A program made the translations under genes and the position numbers. From JAPUDQ01 sp049289035 (lineage in GTDB: Bacteria > Patescibacteriota > Saccharimonadia > Saccharimonadales > Saccharimonadaceae), in contig JBAQIV010000060.1 in assembly GCA_049289035.1 (NCBI GenBank), forward strand, positions 1 through 27,698: a DNA stretch of 27,698 nt. Direction: 5' to 3'. A model generated the notes under the pieces. The model made no database searches and was not told where the DNA came from. It saw only the letters and a list, made by a program, of their open reading frames with translations. How positions within the stretch are numbered: position 1 is the first letter of the stretch; each line of letters starts with the position of its first letter. Shown here in pieces: positions 27,429-27,698 of this stretch.

Positions 27429-27600
27429 GCCATATCGGATGATATGGCAGTTGTTTAGAGTGAGAGCCACCAGTGGTGGTTCGCAAGGCAATCTTCTCTT
27501 GAAAGCTGTGCTTTCAAAGATAAAGTTGCGGGGTCGCGGAACGTGACCTACCTTGCCAGGCCAAGGAAGCACAGCTACAATATGTCACGGCAACTTCACA
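27429..27600. repeat. tRNA-Gly-associated palindrome array
   Basis: In order: hairpin GCCATATC/GATATGGC with a GGAT loop (27429-27448); CAGTTGTTTAGAG (27448-27460), identical to the D-arm of tRNA-Gly; a 29-base block (27460-27488) shared with the tRNA-Gln array at 26 of 29 positions and containing CCACCAGTGGTGG; a TTGAAAGC/GCTTTCAA hairpin near 27500-27518; and CGTGAC...GTCACG arms around CCTTG/CAAGG. GCTGTGCTT also pairs with a later AAGCACAGC. No reading frame here is credible. It may be a structured RNA or a mosaic of tRNA debris. Confidence 0.7.
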
Positions 27601-27619
27601 ATCAATCAAACTATATCAT

Positions 27620-27693
27620 GCGGGTTTAGCTCAGTTGTTTAGAGCGCTTCCTTGCCAAGGAAGAGGTCGAGAGTTAGAGTCTCTTAACCCGCA
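27620..27693 (+). tRNA. tRNA-Gly (anticodon GCC) with U19-A56 elbow
   Basis: The acceptor GCGGGTT/AACCCGC is perfect, with discriminator A and encoded CCA (27694-27696). The anticodon loop TTGCCAA gives GCC, and its stem CTTCC/GGAAG is perfect. The D-loop is AGTTGTTTA instead of AGTTGGTTA (G19 to T), and the T-loop is TTAGAGT instead of TTCGAGT (C56 to A). The changes are complementary, so the elbow pair is U19-A56. Confidence 0.94.
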
Positions 27694-27698
27694 CCAAA

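Noticed and set aside
1..27698. CRISPR array
   Set aside because: The repeats found are palindromes or 7-8 base tandem units; none shows regularly spaced direct repeats with unique spacers.

Overview
This window is bacterial chromosomal DNA from a small, gene-dense genome that uses the standard genetic code: TGA is a real stop, for example at the end of the Ni-superoxide dismutase gene. Many genes overlap by 4 to 38 bases. Several strong promoters put the transcription start on or within a few bases of the ATG, giving leaderless mRNAs. Other features are rpsP-khpA-trmD without rimM between them, an RRM-type RNA-binding protein, a very short bL32 and a run of small membrane and hydrolase proteins. 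Together these suggest a Patescibacteria/CPR lineage, most likely Saccharibacteria-like. That placement is inference; no 16S rRNA is present.

Layout. 1-990: the 3' end of a serine-recombinase gene runs through tRNA-Gln(CTG), followed by two partial promoter/tRNA-Gln copies and palindromes. 989-2151: Ni-superoxide dismutase (sodN) with its maturation protease (sodX), the latter fused to a membrane domain. 2150-7120: translation and RNA genes (trmD, khpA, rpsP, rnc, a Nudix gene, nusB, rpmF), a separately transcribed 35-residue membrane peptide, and a LysM-like lipoprotein. 7122-10685: leucyl-tRNA synthetase carrying two whole enzyme domains, an alpha/beta hydrolase and a Nudix hydrolase, inside its editing domain. 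10759-13403: an anchored extracytoplasmic protein, a MurF-type ligase and tRNA-Ala(GGC). 13381-14088: an HTH/LAGLIDADG-like gene whose stop codon lies in tRNA-Ala. 14464-15896: the RRM protein, a 7-TM protein and a thioredoxin-fold protein. 15893-24404: one long minus-strand run, in transcription order lemA, four-helix-bundle gene, htpX, six-TM protein, ligA, NADAR, degenerate Nudix, MazG-like, HExxH protein, DUF218, alpha/beta hydrolase, DUF1653. 24480-27698: tRNA-Leu(TAA), a lactate permease, tRNA-Cys(GCA), isopentenyl-diphosphate isomerase and tRNA-Gly(GCC).

Functional themes are translation and tRNA biology, oxidative-stress defence (NiSOD), envelope upkeep (MurF, HtpX, LemA, LysM protein) and nucleotide/NAD chemistry (three Nudix domains, MazG, NADAR, NAD-dependent ligase).

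The most unusual signals are: (1) the double enzyme insertion in LeuRS, with one insert bounded by short tandem repeats; (2) tRNA elbows in which the near-universal G19-C56 pair is A-U in tRNA-Ala and U-A in tRNA-Gly, with a remodelled T-loop in tRNA-Cys; (3) a four-helix-bundle gene bounded by 36-bp imperfect inverted repeats and lying between lemA and htpX; (4) arrays of short palindromes with partial tRNA copies beside three of the five tRNA genes; (5) a heptanucleotide repeat found in frame in both leuS and ligA. No database search was possible, so novelty is not established for any of these.
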